From NCBI GenBank assembly GCA_028718865.1, contig JAQUKX010000002.1:72047-108087 (forward strand): a stretch of DNA of 36,041 nt. Reading direction: 5' to 3'. This document shows, one piece after another, positions 27,963-36,041 of this stretch. The notes beneath the pieces were generated by a model, which did not search any database, had not been told where the DNA came from, and was given only the letters and a program-made list of their open reading frames with translations. Made by a program: the position numbers and the translations under genes. How positions within the stretch are numbered: position 1 is the stretch's first letter; every line of letters starts with the position of its first letter. The stretch is from Patescibacteria group bacterium. Its GTDB lineage: Bacteria > Patescibacteriota > Patescibacteriia > UBA1558 > GWA2-36-10.

Positions 27963-29536
27963 ATCAAAGAACTGCCCGTCATCTGGGGTGGTTTTTTAAT
28001 TCCCATAATTTTCAAAGCGGTCGGAGCAATATCAGCCAAAACTCCCATAGGAGTAACATGGCTCAAATCAGCACTGGAAGATCCTACCAAGACGCTCTTG
28101 CCGGCAAAATCTTTGCCAATGATAAAAAACGGTACTGGATTATTGGTATGCTCTTTTCCCAAAACTCCGGTCTGCAGGTCATACATAGACTCGGCATTGC
28201 CGTGATCAGCGGTAATTAAAACCACGCCTTCATAAGACAAAACTGTATCTATCATTTCCCCCAGCAGATGATCCAATGCCTCAATCGCTTCTACAGTCGC
28301 CTGAATATTGCCGGTATGGCCGACCATGTCCGGATTGGCAAAGTTAACTACAATAAAATCATACTGACCTTCTTTGACTGCGCTGATAACTTTGTCGTTT
28401 ATCTCCCGAGCCGACATCGCCGGTTTCTGGTCATAGCTGGTTACCTGCGGAGAAGGCACCAAGATCCTGTCTTCTCCTTCGTAAATTTTTTCACTGCCAC
28501 CGTTGAAAAAATAAGTAACATGAGCATACTTTTCCGTCTCAGCAATATGGAGCTGCCTGAGACCAGCTTCAGAAACTACTCTAGCCAGAGGATACTCAAT
28601 AGTCAAAGAAGGAAAAGCCACCTGCAAAGGCAGGTCTTTTTCATATTCGGTCATAGTGACCATGAAAAAGTTTTTGTAATAAGGTCGAGAAAATTTTTCA
28701 AAGCCCGGCAAAACCAAAGCTTTGGTCAATTGACGAGCGCGATCCGGTCGAAAATTGAAGAAAATAGCCGCATCGCCGTCTTTGATAATGCCGCGCGGCT
28801 GATCCAAATCATCAACTATCACTGTCGGCACTAGTTCCTCGTCATAGACTTCCCGACTATAAGAATCATTAATTGCTTTGAGGGGATCATCATATTTTTT
28901 GTCGGACTGTCCCATGACTATGGCCTGATAGGCTTTTTCTACCCTATCCCAGCGGTTATCTCTGTCCATAGCCCAAAAACGACCAGATAAAGTAGCTACT
29001 GTACCGGCACCGATGATTTTCAGCTTGTCTTGCAACTTGCTGATAAAATTAATACCGCTATTGTAGGGGGTATCGCGGCCATCTAAAAAAGCATGGATAT
29101 AAATCCTATTTACTTTTTGTTCATGAGCCAATTTAACCAAGGCATAAAGATGCTCGTTGTAGCTATGAATACCGCCCGAAGATACCAATCCCAGCAAATG
29201 CAAAGCTGAATTATTTTTTTTGACATGTTGGCAAGCGGCCAAAAAAGCTTCATTGCTGAAAAAATCACCGTCGCTGATAGACTTGCTAATGCGAGGCAAA
29301 TTCTGATAAGGAATAATACCTGAACCAATAGACAAATGACCTACCTGGGAATTACCCATTTCTCCCCAGGACAAGCCCACAGCTTCACCGCCCGCAGCCA
29401 AAGGCAGCAAAGGATAATTCTGGGAATATTTGTCTAGATTGGGAGTCTTAGACAAAGAAATAGCATTAGCTCGGGAAGGCGGCGCAATACCGAACCCGTC
29501 CAAAATAACCAAAACTAAAGGCTTGGGTCTTTTCAT
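27959..29536 (-). CDS. gpmI: Cofactor-independent phosphoglycerate mutase, second copy
   Basis: 525-aa Mn-dependent enzyme interconverting 3- and 2-phosphoglycerate. The metal and phosphoserine motifs are intact: VILDGFGI (10-17), GEMGNSQVGHLSIGSG with Ser near 63, LDGRDTPYNSG, SGRFWAMDRDNRWDR, NFRPDRARQLT, NPDMVGHTGN, LITADHGNAESM and GKEHTNNPVPF. It differs clearly from the neighbouring copy, notably with IIPYQNLPRISKSI after the serine motif where the other has RVVEQDAVIISKSI. It lies 106 nt downstream of the first copy, with no certain promoter between. Confidence 0.94.
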   Translation of the reverse strand: MKRPKPLVLVILDGFGIAPPSRANAISLSKTPNLDKYSQNYPLLPLAAGGEAVGLSWGEMGNSQVGHLSIGSGIIPYQNLPRISKSISDGDFFSNEAFLAACQHVKKNNSALHLLGLVSSGGIHSYNEHLYALVKLAHEQKVNRIYIHAFLDGRDTPYNSGINFISKLQDKLKIIGAGTVATLSGRFWAMDRDNRWDRVEKAYQAIVMGQSDKKYDDPLKAINDSYSREVYDEELVPTVIVDDLDQPRGIIKDGDAAIFFNFRPDRARQLTKALVLPGFEKFSRPYYKNFFMVTMTEYEKDLPLQVAFPSLTIEYPLARVVSEAGLRQLHIAETEKYAHVTYFFNGGSEKIYEGEDRILVPSPQVTSYDQKPAMSAREINDKVISAVKEGQYDFIVVNFANPDMVGHTGNIQATVEAIEALDHLLGEMIDTVLSYEGVVLITADHGNAESMYDLQTGVLGKEHTNNPVPFFIIGKDFAGKSVLVGSSSADLSHVTPMGVLADIAPTALKIMGIKKPPQMTGSSLI

Positions 29537-29642
29537 CCGTTTGCTAATTTATTTTTTCTGAAAAAAATAATACTGCATACTCCAGAGAACTGTATATAAT
29601 ACGCCAAGTTTCCAACTTTATCATAGTTTTATTTTTATTTTT

Positions 29643-31211
29643 TTACTTTGTAATCAAAGATTTGGATTTCATCAATTCCGGTTTTTCCAAGTTCAAAATA
29701 TCTAAAATGGTCGGTGCAATATTGGCCAATTTGCCATTTTTGGCCAATTTATATTTATTTTTGCTGACAATCACAAAAGGCACGGGATTGGTCGTATGCT
29801 CAGTAGCCACCTCGCCGGTTTTGAGATTGATCATTTCCTCGGCATTGCCGTGATCGGCGGTCACCAGTACCACGCCTTTTTTGGCTAGAGCTTCCTTGAT
29901 AATCCGTCCGACTGACTCATCTACCAGTTCTACTGCCTTTACAGCTGCCTTGAGATTGCCGGTGTGCCCCACCATATCCGGACTGGCAAAGTTGAGGCAA
30001 ATAAAATCAAAACTGTCTTTTTTTATTTCTCGAACTACATAATCGGTCATCTCCTTGGTGCTCATCTGAGGCGCTTGGTCATAAGACATCACGTCTTGAG
30101 ACGGAATATTGACCCGCTTTTCTCCGGCTACAGCATGATCATAGCCGCCATTGAAAAAATAAGTGACATGAGCATATTTTTCCGTCTCAGCAATATAAAG
30201 CTGGCGATAGCCGCTTAAAGCAAAAGGCAAGGTGTCAGCCAAATCAACTCCCGGATAAGCAGAGAGCACTCCGTCTAAGTCCGGACCAAAATCAGTCAAG
30301 GCCACAAACAAAACATTTTTTAATATTTTTATTCGCGGAAAACAACCGCCGTTTCTATTTTCAAAATCTTTTTGGACAAAAGCTTTGGTTAATTGGCGGG
30401 CGCGATCCGACCGCAGGTTGAAAAAAACCACTACGTCATTGTCGCCAATGGAGCCGACTGGCTTGCCTTTGTCTACAATCACTGTCGGCAGAATAAACTC
30501 ATCGCTCTCTCCTCTGTTGTAGGCCTGATTGACAGCTTCTATTGCATCCGGCGCTTGATGGCCCTTGCCAGCCACCAGAGCTTCATAAGCCGCCTGGGTT
30601 CTGTCCCAAGCCTTTTTCCTGTCCATAGCGTAAAAACGGCCTATAATACTGGCAATTTTAACGCGTTGAGAATTAAAAATTGTGTTATACTGGCTGATTA
30701 TTTTCAAAGCGGCAAACTGAGGACTGTCACGGCCGTCAGTAAAAAGATGCAAATAAATCGGGCGCTTGGTCTTGGCGATAAACAGGCTAATGAGCGACAA
30801 AAGATGATCATCATGAGAATGAGGACTAGAGCCGTCGGACAAAAGCCCCATCAAATGTATGCTGGATTTATTTTTTTCTGCCTGGCTGGCAGCTTGTAAA
30901 AAAGCCGGATTTTTGAAAAAAGTGCCGTTGTTTATGCTTTTGGAAATAATCACTGCGTCCTGCTCTACTACTCGGCCGGCGCCAATATTCATGTGCCCGG
31001 CTTCAGAATTGCCCGGCTGGTCGCTAGGCAAGCCGGCGTCGGTTCCAGAAGCGCCTAGCAAAGTATTGGGGTACTTCTGATACAAAGCGTCCACCACTGG
31101 CGTCTTGGCTTGATAAATAGCATTGCCTTTTTTTTCATTCCAGATGCCCCAGCCGTCCAAAATCGCCAGCACCAAAGGTGTATTGGGTTTTTTTATATTT
31201 TTATCTGCCAT
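29643..31211 (-). CDS. gpmI: Cofactor-independent phosphoglycerate mutase, first copy
   Basis: 522 aa. Complete catalytic set: AILDGWGI (16-23), QPGNSEAGHMNIGAGR with Ser near 69, FTDGRDSPQFA, IGRFYAMDRKKAWDR, NLRSDRARQLT, SPDMVGHTGN, VTADHGNAEEM and TEHTTNPVPF. The GNSEAGHMNIGAGRVVEQD stretch is nearer to the standard bacterial form than in the second copy. It starts 5 nt after the eno stop, so it belongs to the pgk-eno unit and probably carries the main glycolytic role. Confidence 0.95.
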   Translation of the reverse strand: MADKNIKKPNTPLVLAILDGWGIWNEKKGNAIYQAKTPVVDALYQKYPNTLLGASGTDAGLPSDQPGNSEAGHMNIGAGRVVEQDAVIISKSINNGTFFKNPAFLQAASQAEKNKSSIHLMGLLSDGSSPHSHDDHLLSLISLFIAKTKRPIYLHLFTDGRDSPQFAALKIISQYNTIFNSQRVKIASIIGRFYAMDRKKAWDRTQAAYEALVAGKGHQAPDAIEAVNQAYNRGESDEFILPTVIVDKGKPVGSIGDNDVVVFFNLRSDRARQLTKAFVQKDFENRNGGCFPRIKILKNVLFVALTDFGPDLDGVLSAYPGVDLADTLPFALSGYRQLYIAETEKYAHVTYFFNGGYDHAVAGEKRVNIPSQDVMSYDQAPQMSTKEMTDYVVREIKKDSFDFICLNFASPDMVGHTGNLKAAVKAVELVDESVGRIIKEALAKKGVVLVTADHGNAEEMINLKTGEVATEHTTNPVPFVIVSKNKYKLAKNGKLANIAPTILDILNLEKPELMKSKSLITK

Positions 31212-31216
31212 AATTT

Positions 31217-32488
31217 TTACTTTAATTTCTGCTCAATACTCAAAAGTCGATTGTATTTGGCTATTCTCTCACCGCGGGCAGTTGAGCCAGTCTTGATATA
31301 GTCGGCATTGACCGCCACGGCCAAATCGGCAATAGTAGTATCGGAAGTTTCGCCGCTTCTATGAGAAACTATAATACCATAATTATGCTCTCGGGCAAAG
31401 GACACGGTCTTGAGAGTTTCGGTCAAAGTGCCGATTTGATTGGGCTTGATAAGGATAGTGTTGGCCACGCCCATTTTTATTCCTTTTTTCAGCCGCTCTA
31501 TATTGGTGACAAAAATATCATCACCGATTATCTTTACTTGATGAGAGCGGACAAATTCATCAGAGGTCAAATCACGCCAGCCTTCCCAATCCTCTTGATC
31601 CAGCGGATCTTCCAAAAAGCGCAAAGGATATATTTCCATCAAATCCAGATAAAAACTGACCAGCTCGTCATTGCTAAAATTTTTGTTTTCCAGCTTGAGC
31701 TCGTATTTGCCGCTGGCGCTGTTGAAAAATTCCGAAGCACCGGCATCAATGCCAAAATAAGTGTCCTCTTCAGGCTCATAGCCGGCATTTTGAGTGGACT
31801 GCATCAAAAGCTCAAAGGCCTGGCGATGAGATTCCATATCCGGCGAATAGCCGCCTTCATTGCCCAGATCAGTGTCCAGCCCAACTGCCTTAAACAAATC
31901 CTCCATAGCATGAAATATTTCACTGGCCTGTCGGATTTTTTCAGCAAAAGTTTCTTTTTTAAAAGGCACTATCCAGAATTCCTGCAAATTGATGTTGGTA
32001 GCGCCGTGAGCACCGCCATTTATCACATTGACTACAGGGGTAGGCAAAAGATAATTTTTCAGCTTAGGGTCGTACAAAAAACGCAAATACTGATAAAGCT
32101 CCATATTCTGCTGCTTGGCGCCGGCTTTGGCCAAAGCCAGAGAAATTGCCAAAATAGCATTGGCGCCCAGCTTGCTTTTATTCTTGGTGCCGTCAAGCTC
32201 TATCATCAGCTTATCTATTTTTTCCTGACTAAAAGCCGATAGGCCTATTAGCTCAGGAGCAATTATTTTTTCCACATTGACTACGGCCTGGAGCACGCCC
32301 TTGCCTCCATAGCGACTAGGGTCATTATCTCTCAATTCATGGGCTTCAAAACGACCAGTAGAAGCTCCAGAAGGCACAGCGGCGCTGGCGCTGATACCAC
32401 TGGAGAGCTCAATGGTTGCCTGGACAGTCGGGTTGCCCCGTGAGTCCAAGATTTCCATAGCTGAAACTTTTTTTATTTTATCTGGCAT
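31217..32488 (-). CDS. eno: Enolase
   Basis: 423 aa, normal length. It converts 2-phosphoglycerate to phosphoenolpyruvate. Conserved sequences: EILDSRGNPTVQ, the flexible loop PSGASTGRFEAHE, NEGGYSPDM, EDPLDQEDW, IIGDDIFVTN, ILIKPNQIGTLTET and the SHRSGETSDTTIADLAV signature, with metal and lysine residues in place. It sits between pgk and gpmI, so three consecutive glycolytic steps lie together. Confidence 0.97.
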   Translation of the reverse strand: MPDKIKKVSAMEILDSRGNPTVQATIELSSGISASAAVPSGASTGRFEAHELRDNDPSRYGGKGVLQAVVNVEKIIAPELIGLSAFSQEKIDKLMIELDGTKNKSKLGANAILAISLALAKAGAKQQNMELYQYLRFLYDPKLKNYLLPTPVVNVINGGAHGATNINLQEFWIVPFKKETFAEKIRQASEIFHAMEDLFKAVGLDTDLGNEGGYSPDMESHRQAFELLMQSTQNAGYEPEEDTYFGIDAGASEFFNSASGKYELKLENKNFSNDELVSFYLDLMEIYPLRFLEDPLDQEDWEGWRDLTSDEFVRSHQVKIIGDDIFVTNIERLKKGIKMGVANTILIKPNQIGTLTETLKTVSFAREHNYGIIVSHRSGETSDTTIADLAVAVNADYIKTGSTARGERIAKYNRLLSIEQKLK

Positions 32489-32519
32489 ATTTTTTGGCTT
32501 ATGGCTTATTGCTTATGCT

Positions 32520-33680
32520 TTATTTTCTCAATCTTTCCAAAGCCGGCAATTTGGCGCCTGACAAAAAAGCCAACATGGCTCCCCCGCCAGTGGAAACAAA
32601 AGCGAATTTTTTCTCCAGCTTCAATTGCCTGACGAGCTCCACAGTTTCTCCTCCGCCGATAATGGTTTTGATTTTTGCTTTAACTAAAAACTGCATTATT
32701 TCTTTTGAAGCGCGGACAAAAAGCGGATTTTCAAAATAGCCAAAAGGCCCATTCCAAACCACTAACTTAGCTTTTTGCAAAATAGCCTTATACTCCTTGA
32801 CTGTTTCCGGCCCAATGTCCAAAACCAAATTGTTTTTGGAAATATTACTAATAACTTCTACTTTGGCTGTCTTGGCATGCAAATTTGTTGCCACCAGAGC
32901 ATCCAAAGGCAAATACAAATTATCGGACAAAAGCTTTTTGGCCAAAGGCAAAGTTTTTTGCTCAAGTAAAGACTGGCCTAAGTTGTAGCCAGCTGCCGTC
33001 AAGACCGTGTTGGCCAGCACTCCGCCCAGCAATATACTATCAGCTCTTTTGATGTTTTTTTCTATCAGTTTGAGCTTGGTTTCAGCTTTGGCGCCGCCAA
33101 AAATCATCACCAAGCCTTTTTTGGCTGACATCACTCGGGAAAAATAAGCAACTTCTTCCTCCAGCAATAAGCCGCTGTAAGCCGGCAGATAATAGGTAAT
33201 GGCAGCCATAGAAGCATCTTGGCGGTGGATATTGCCAAAAGCGTCATTGACATAAATATCCGCCAGCCGGCTCAAATCCCGCGCCAAGCGCCGGCAATTT
33301 TTCTTTTCCCGAGGCTCAAAGCGGATATTTTCCAAAAGCAAAACAGAGCCGGCTTCTAGATCCCTGGCGCTATTGGGATAAAGACGAAAATCGCCCGGCC
33401 AAAATTCTACTTTTTTCTTGAGCAATTGAGAAAAATAATCAGCTACTGGCAAAAGCGAAAAACGCTGGTCTATCTTGCCTTCCGGCCGACCCAAGTGCCC
33501 GACCATGATGACTTTGGCTTTTTGAGCTGTCAGATATTTGATAGTAGCCAGAGATCTTTCCAAGCGCCAAGCTCCTTCCGGGCTTACTTTCGCCTTGGCC
33601 AAAGGCACATTGACATCCAGCCGCAAAAGCACTCTTTTGCCGGCTAGGTTTTTTAGCTGTTTGACGCTTTTTAATTTCAT
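32520..33680 (-). CDS. pgk: Phosphoglycerate kinase
   Basis: 386 aa from the ATG at 33680 (MKLKSVKQLKNLAGKRVLLR). A longer frame to 33752 overlaps the preceding gene and has no homology. The enzyme makes ATP from 1,3-bisphosphoglycerate. Visible are LLRLDVNVPLA, VGHLGRPEGK, LLENIRFEPREKK, YVNDAFGNIHRQDASM, FGGAKAETKL and the C-terminal GGGETVELV and STGGGAMLAFLSG. Slightly shorter than typical, with nothing essential missing. 31 nt separate it from eno. Confidence 0.96.
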   Translation of the reverse strand: MKLKSVKQLKNLAGKRVLLRLDVNVPLAKAKVSPEGAWRLERSLATIKYLTAQKAKVIMVGHLGRPEGKIDQRFSLLPVADYFSQLLKKKVEFWPGDFRLYPNSARDLEAGSVLLLENIRFEPREKKNCRRLARDLSRLADIYVNDAFGNIHRQDASMAAITYYLPAYSGLLLEEEVAYFSRVMSAKKGLVMIFGGAKAETKLKLIEKNIKRADSILLGGVLANTVLTAAGYNLGQSLLEQKTLPLAKKLLSDNLYLPLDALVATNLHAKTAKVEVISNISKNNLVLDIGPETVKEYKAILQKAKLVVWNGPFGYFENPLFVRASKEIMQFLVKAKIKTIIGGGETVELVRQLKLEKKFAFVSTGGGAMLAFLSGAKLPALERLRK

Positions 33681-33691
33681 CAGGCAAAAAA

Positions 33692-34066
33692 TTACTGATT
33701 GAGATCGGGTATAAACACTCGAGTCACTGCCACTTCCCCTACCAAAGCACACAAGCTGTCAGTGGGAATCTCGGCCATGACATAGTCAAAAATCCAAGTG
33801 CTTTCTTTCAAAAAAATATTATTCTGCTCCAGCCGCTCTTGCAAGCTCTCGTCAATCGGCACGGTCTTGAAGCTGATAAAAGCGCCTATCAGGCTGGTAT
33901 CGCCGCGCAGATTATAGACTGAGGGATCTATTTTGTCCGACTGGCATTTGAGAGTTTGCAAAAGTATTTTTTGCTCAGCCGGCTCATCTGACCAAAAAAA
34001 GGAAAAAATAAAAAAAATAACTACCAAGATAAGTACAAAAAAGCCTATGGAATAACTGGTTTTCAT
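33692..34066 (-). CDS. Small membrane-anchored protein, unrecognised
   Basis: 124 aa: one N-terminal membrane helix (IGFFVLILVVIFFIFSFFW, about 7-25) and about 95 residues outside with mixed strands and two cysteines (LKCQSD, DSLCALVG). No family is recognised. It stands 11 nt before pgk and shares its promoter, so it is the first gene of the glycolytic unit; a role there is not evident from sequence. Confidence 0.7.
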   Translation of the reverse strand: MKTSYSIGFFVLILVVIFFIFSFFWSDEPAEQKILLQTLKCQSDKIDPSVYNLRGDTSLIGAFISFKTVPIDESLQERLEQNNIFLKESTWIFDYVMAEIPTDSLCALVGEVAVTRVFIPDLNQ

Positions 34067-34106
34067 GTCTTTAAATTAGAGATTTTAAACATAAATAAGT
34101 AAGAGT

Positions 34107-34115
34107 ATTATAACA
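34107..34115 (-). promoter_or_regulatory. Extended -10 promoter of the glycolytic unit
   Basis: Minus strand TGT-TATAAT (-10 box at 34107-34112), 40 nt upstream of the 124-aa gene. No consensus -35. It would drive the 124-aa gene, pgk, eno and gpmI. Confidence 0.55.
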
Positions 34116-34154
34116 TTTTTTACTGCTTTGGGAAAGAAAAAAAATATGGTATTT

Positions 34155-34186
34155 TTTAATAAAAAAGCCCTCGCTAGGAGGGCTTT
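34155..34186 (-). terminator. Terminator of the MBL-fold hydrolase gene
   Basis: AAAGCCCTC (34164-34172) pairs with GAGGGCTTT (34178-34186) around GCTAG. On the minus strand it is followed by a T-rich tail, about 23 nt past the hydrolase stop. Confidence 0.85.
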
Positions 34187-34208
34187 AGTTAATACACTAA
34201 TTTACTCA

Positions 34209-35021
34209 CTATAAATCAATCTCTAAACCATCATAGGAAATAAAATAATTTTCGGGCAATTTGGCTTGCATTTCCTGATGATTCAATCCTGTTAAATGAG
34301 AGATGCTATGAAAATAAACCTGCTTAGCTCCAATACTACTAGCTAACTGAAGTATTCCCTCATTGTGCATATGATTAAGTTTTATCCCCTTGAACTTATC
34401 AGTAAAAAGATAAGTGCCATCAGCGATAAGCACATCAACGCCCTTGATTTTATCCAGAATCTTTGGCTGGATTTTATAATAATCTGACAAATAAACTACT
34501 CGCTTACCTTCATATTCCAAAAGATAAGCAAAAGTATTGTTAATCTCCTCCTCTGATAATTCCTCATCTATGCCAAAGGCGTGATAAAGAGGCAAAGGAG
34601 TTATGTCTACACCACAAAGATTTATTTTTTTATAAGGCTCCAATAGATTAAAATCAAAAGGCAAATAGCTGAATTCTTTTTCAATCTTATCCTTAGTGGA
34701 AAGAGAGCCATGAACAACTGGCTTAATCTCCAGACTTTTCAACCAAGTCAAGAGCTCATGCAAGCCGTACATATGATCAAAATGCCAATGACTAACCACA
34801 AAATCATTAACAGCCGGCAAAGAAAATCTGGTAGATTGCGTCCTAATGTCGGGACTTACTTCAATTAAAAAGGAACCCTGTCTGGTTTCTACCATAAATT
34901 GAGGACGAGTACGAGCATCTTGACAGTAGAGATTTTTGACTGCCAGCTGACAAAGCTTACAGCTACAAAATGGAGCTGGAATGCCTTGCCAAGCGCCTGA
35001 GCCTAATATTTTTATTTTCAT
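34209..35021 (-). CDS. Metallo-beta-lactamase-fold hydrolase (PhnP-like)
   Basis: 270 aa. It opens with MKIKILGSGAWQGIPAPFCS and the structural zinc site CSCKLC (about 19-24), then the metal motif SHWHFDHMYG (about 77-86), YLSDYYKI, a further acid in IADGTY and a late histidine in HMHNEG. This order fits the PhnP/lipB-associated branch of MBL phosphodiesterases. Activity on a cyclic phosphodiester is inferred from PhnP and not specific. Single-gene unit with its own terminator. Confidence 0.88.
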   Translation of the reverse strand: MKIKILGSGAWQGIPAPFCSCKLCQLAVKNLYCQDARTRPQFMVETRQGSFLIEVSPDIRTQSTRFSLPAVNDFVVSHWHFDHMYGLHELLTWLKSLEIKPVVHGSLSTKDKIEKEFSYLPFDFNLLEPYKKINLCGVDITPLPLYHAFGIDEELSEEEINNTFAYLLEYEGKRVVYLSDYYKIQPKILDKIKGVDVLIADGTYLFTDKFKGIKLNHMHNEGILQLASSIGAKQVYFHSISHLTGLNHQEMQAKLPENYFISYDGLEIDL

Positions 35022-35058
35022 AATATTAATTGTTTATTTTTTATGTTTTCCGAAAAAC

Positions 35059-35420
35059 TTATGACGATTTTAATTCTTCCCAATCAACATACTCTCCCTC
35101 TTTTATATTATATTTATCCAACGAAAATCCTGGTTTAGTTATATCAAAAGCGACAATAATGTAGCCAGTGATCCGCAAGAACGTTGTCTTTTATTATATA
35201 CATCTTTAGCTGAAGTGAAACGAGATATAGCAAAATCATTTACCATATTGACTTTATATAATTTTGGATCAAATTCTTGTCTAATCAGTTCAAAAATTTT
35301 ATTTACTGAATCCTCATTGATTTTCCATAAATGCAACGCTTTTATTTTATCTAAAAGCTCTTGAGGATAATCAGCTGTATATTTACCAAATTGTAGATAT
35401 TTTTTATTTTCTTGACTCAT
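35059..35420 (-). pseudogene. Transglutaminase-like gene broken by internal deletion and frameshift
   Basis: The first frame (ATG at 35420) gives 93 aa and contains FTSAKDVYNKRQRSCGSLAT, in which the cysteine near 82 looks like a transglutaminase nucleophile, then stops within a few codons. Another frame continues from about 35170 to a stop at 35059, reading IIVAFDITKPGFSLDKY and ending DWEELKSS, which looks like the natural C terminus. The part expected between them, with the catalytic histidine (usually in a HxW motif), is absent. This is best read as a decayed gene with a deletion of perhaps 100-150 nt; a sequencing error alone would not explain the missing middle. The family call is moderately secure. 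Confidence 0.55.
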
Positions 35421-35428
35421 GTATAAAA

Positions 35429-35524
35429 TTATAATTCCTTTTCCATATTTATTAAACGACCGGTTTCTTTAAAACCAGCTTTTTTAAAAATGTAATTAAA
35501 TTCCAATATACTTAAATCCCCGCT
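35429..35524 (-). pseudogene. Remnant of a GNAT acetyltransferase C terminus
   Basis: In a frame different from the Nudix gene, this stretch reads ILEFNYIFKKAGFKETGRLI and ends NMEKEL before a TAA at 35429. The pattern Y-x-F-x-K-x-G-F-K-E-T-G is typical of the last part of GNAT acetyltransferases. No start or upstream body is present, and the right end overlaps the Nudix C terminus. Probably a gene remnant left after a deletion that joined the two. Confidence 0.4.
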
Positions 35525-35918
35525 TGATATATTCTTTAACATTAGGCGAAAAATCATAAGAATCTAATTCATTCTCTGTGATCCACGCTACATCATTGGT
35601 ATCTTCGGCAGACTTGGCAACTCCCTTAATCCAATGACATATAAAAATCATAGCAACGACATGTTGCCCGCCAGTTCTTATAAATGTATTATTGGCAACT
35701 AATTTGATATCGCCCCCAACCTCTATATCCACTTCTTCTGCTACCTCCTTCTTTAATGTTTCTTCTAAAATATCCCGAATATTACCCTTTGTTTGTTCCA
35801 CTTTTCCACCCGGGATTGTCCATTTACCTGGATCATGATTTTCATTTGACCCTCTTTGTGAAATTAATATTTTATTATCTTTTACTACCAAAGCATTAAC
35901 AATTATTGAATGGAGCAT
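35496..35918 (-). CDS. Nudix hydrolase
   Basis: 140 aa, typical for MutT-like pyrophosphatases that clean nucleotide or sugar-nucleotide diphosphates. The Nudix box is present, slightly expanded: PGGKVEQTKGN, then EETLKKEVAEEVDIEV, with the K-E-x2-E-E metal-binding core (Lys for the usual Arg). Other marks are ILISQRGSNENHDPGKWTIP. A TATAAT (35932-35937, minus) about 13 nt upstream of the ATG is a likely -10 box. The C-terminal end runs into the acetyltransferase remnant and may be altered. The last 100 bases of the window, to 36041, hold no visible gene. Confidence 0.9.
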   Translation of the reverse strand: MLHSIIVNALVVKDNKILISQRGSNENHDPGKWTIPGGKVEQTKGNIRDILEETLKKEVAEEVDIEVGGDIKLVANNTFIRTGGQHVVAMIFICHWIKGVAKSAEDTNDVAWITENELDSYDFSPNVKEYIKRGFKYIGI

Positions 35919-36041
35919 AAATTTATAGTTAATTATATTCTAACCCATTGTTGCTAATTAGAGAATAATTGTCCTAATTTCGGGGCGCCTGTCAAATGAT
36001 TACATTAAAATAAGACGGGGATTTACTCATACTTAATCACT

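Noticed and set aside
33681-33752. Longer N terminus for phosphoglycerate kinase
   Set aside because: The extra 24 residues overlap the preceding gene and do not resemble the conserved pgk start, which begins at MKLKSVKQL.
1-36041. CRISPR array, complete insertion sequence, toxin-antitoxin pair or defence island
   Set aside because: No regularly spaced direct repeats, transposase or recognisable defence gene was seen on either strand; the serine recombinase is the only mobility gene.

Overview
The window looks like a chromosome segment from a member of the Candidate Phyla Radiation (Patescibacteria), probably in or near the Parcubacteria. This is inference from small, tightly packed genes, low-G+C A-rich coding, few Shine-Dalgarno sites, at least one leaderless-looking promoter, a type IV pilin fused to a FISUMP domain, and no anabolic genes apart from cell-wall and cell-surface precursor enzymes. 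TGA is used as a stop (for example at the end of ftsI), which argues against the Gracilibacteria/Absconditabacteria code. All four tRNAs encode their CCA end.

Layout. 1-1714: end of an unknown gene, then a large serine recombinase whose reading frame runs into a tRNA-Asn gene on the other strand. 1900-2732: a G+C-rich helix-turn-helix gene between two palindromes that also look like terminators. 2759-6211 (minus): alpha/beta hydrolase and a Ca2+-type P-type ATPase. 6340-8727: argS (+) end to end with an RBBP9-like hydrolase (-). 8740-9176: tRNA-Lys with partial copies of its own ends on both sides and palindromic filler between. 9263-11659 (+): dnaB, ybaB, recR. 11748-12062 (-): rplU. 12140-13620 (+): two unrecognised G+C-rich genes with near-identical promoters and leaders. 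13636-13927 (-): tRNA-Val and tRNA-Glu. 13980-18947 (-): division and cell-wall cluster mraZ-rsmH-ftsL-ftsI-murF, with MraZ boxes, a strong promoter and three DnaA-box-like sites upstream. 19036-20044 (-): a winged-helix/nucleotidyltransferase-like protein and a TsaB-like protein. 20118-22223 (+): a PP2C-like/membrane/beta-propeller fusion. 22279-23441 (-): rplJ-rplL with an L10 leader attenuator. 23448-27485 (-): uppP, mannose-1-phosphate guanylyltransferase, mltG and the pilin. 27534-27962 (+): a DUF212 protein. 27959-34115 (-): lower glycolysis (membrane protein, pgk, eno, two different gpmI genes). 34161-36041 (-): an MBL-fold hydrolase, a decayed transglutaminase-like gene, an acetyltransferase remnant and a Nudix hydrolase.

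Most of the window is housekeeping: peptidoglycan synthesis and division, translation, replication and repair, and triose-phosphate metabolism. The best candidates for something undescribed are the twin-promoter orphan genes (12140-13620) with their looser relative at 1969-2694, the tRNA-Lys locus with insertion-like duplications at both ends, the palindromes that end exactly on tRNA CCA ends, and the PP2C-like/propeller fusion with its divergent regulator. I see no CRISPR array, no complete insertion sequence and no defence system.
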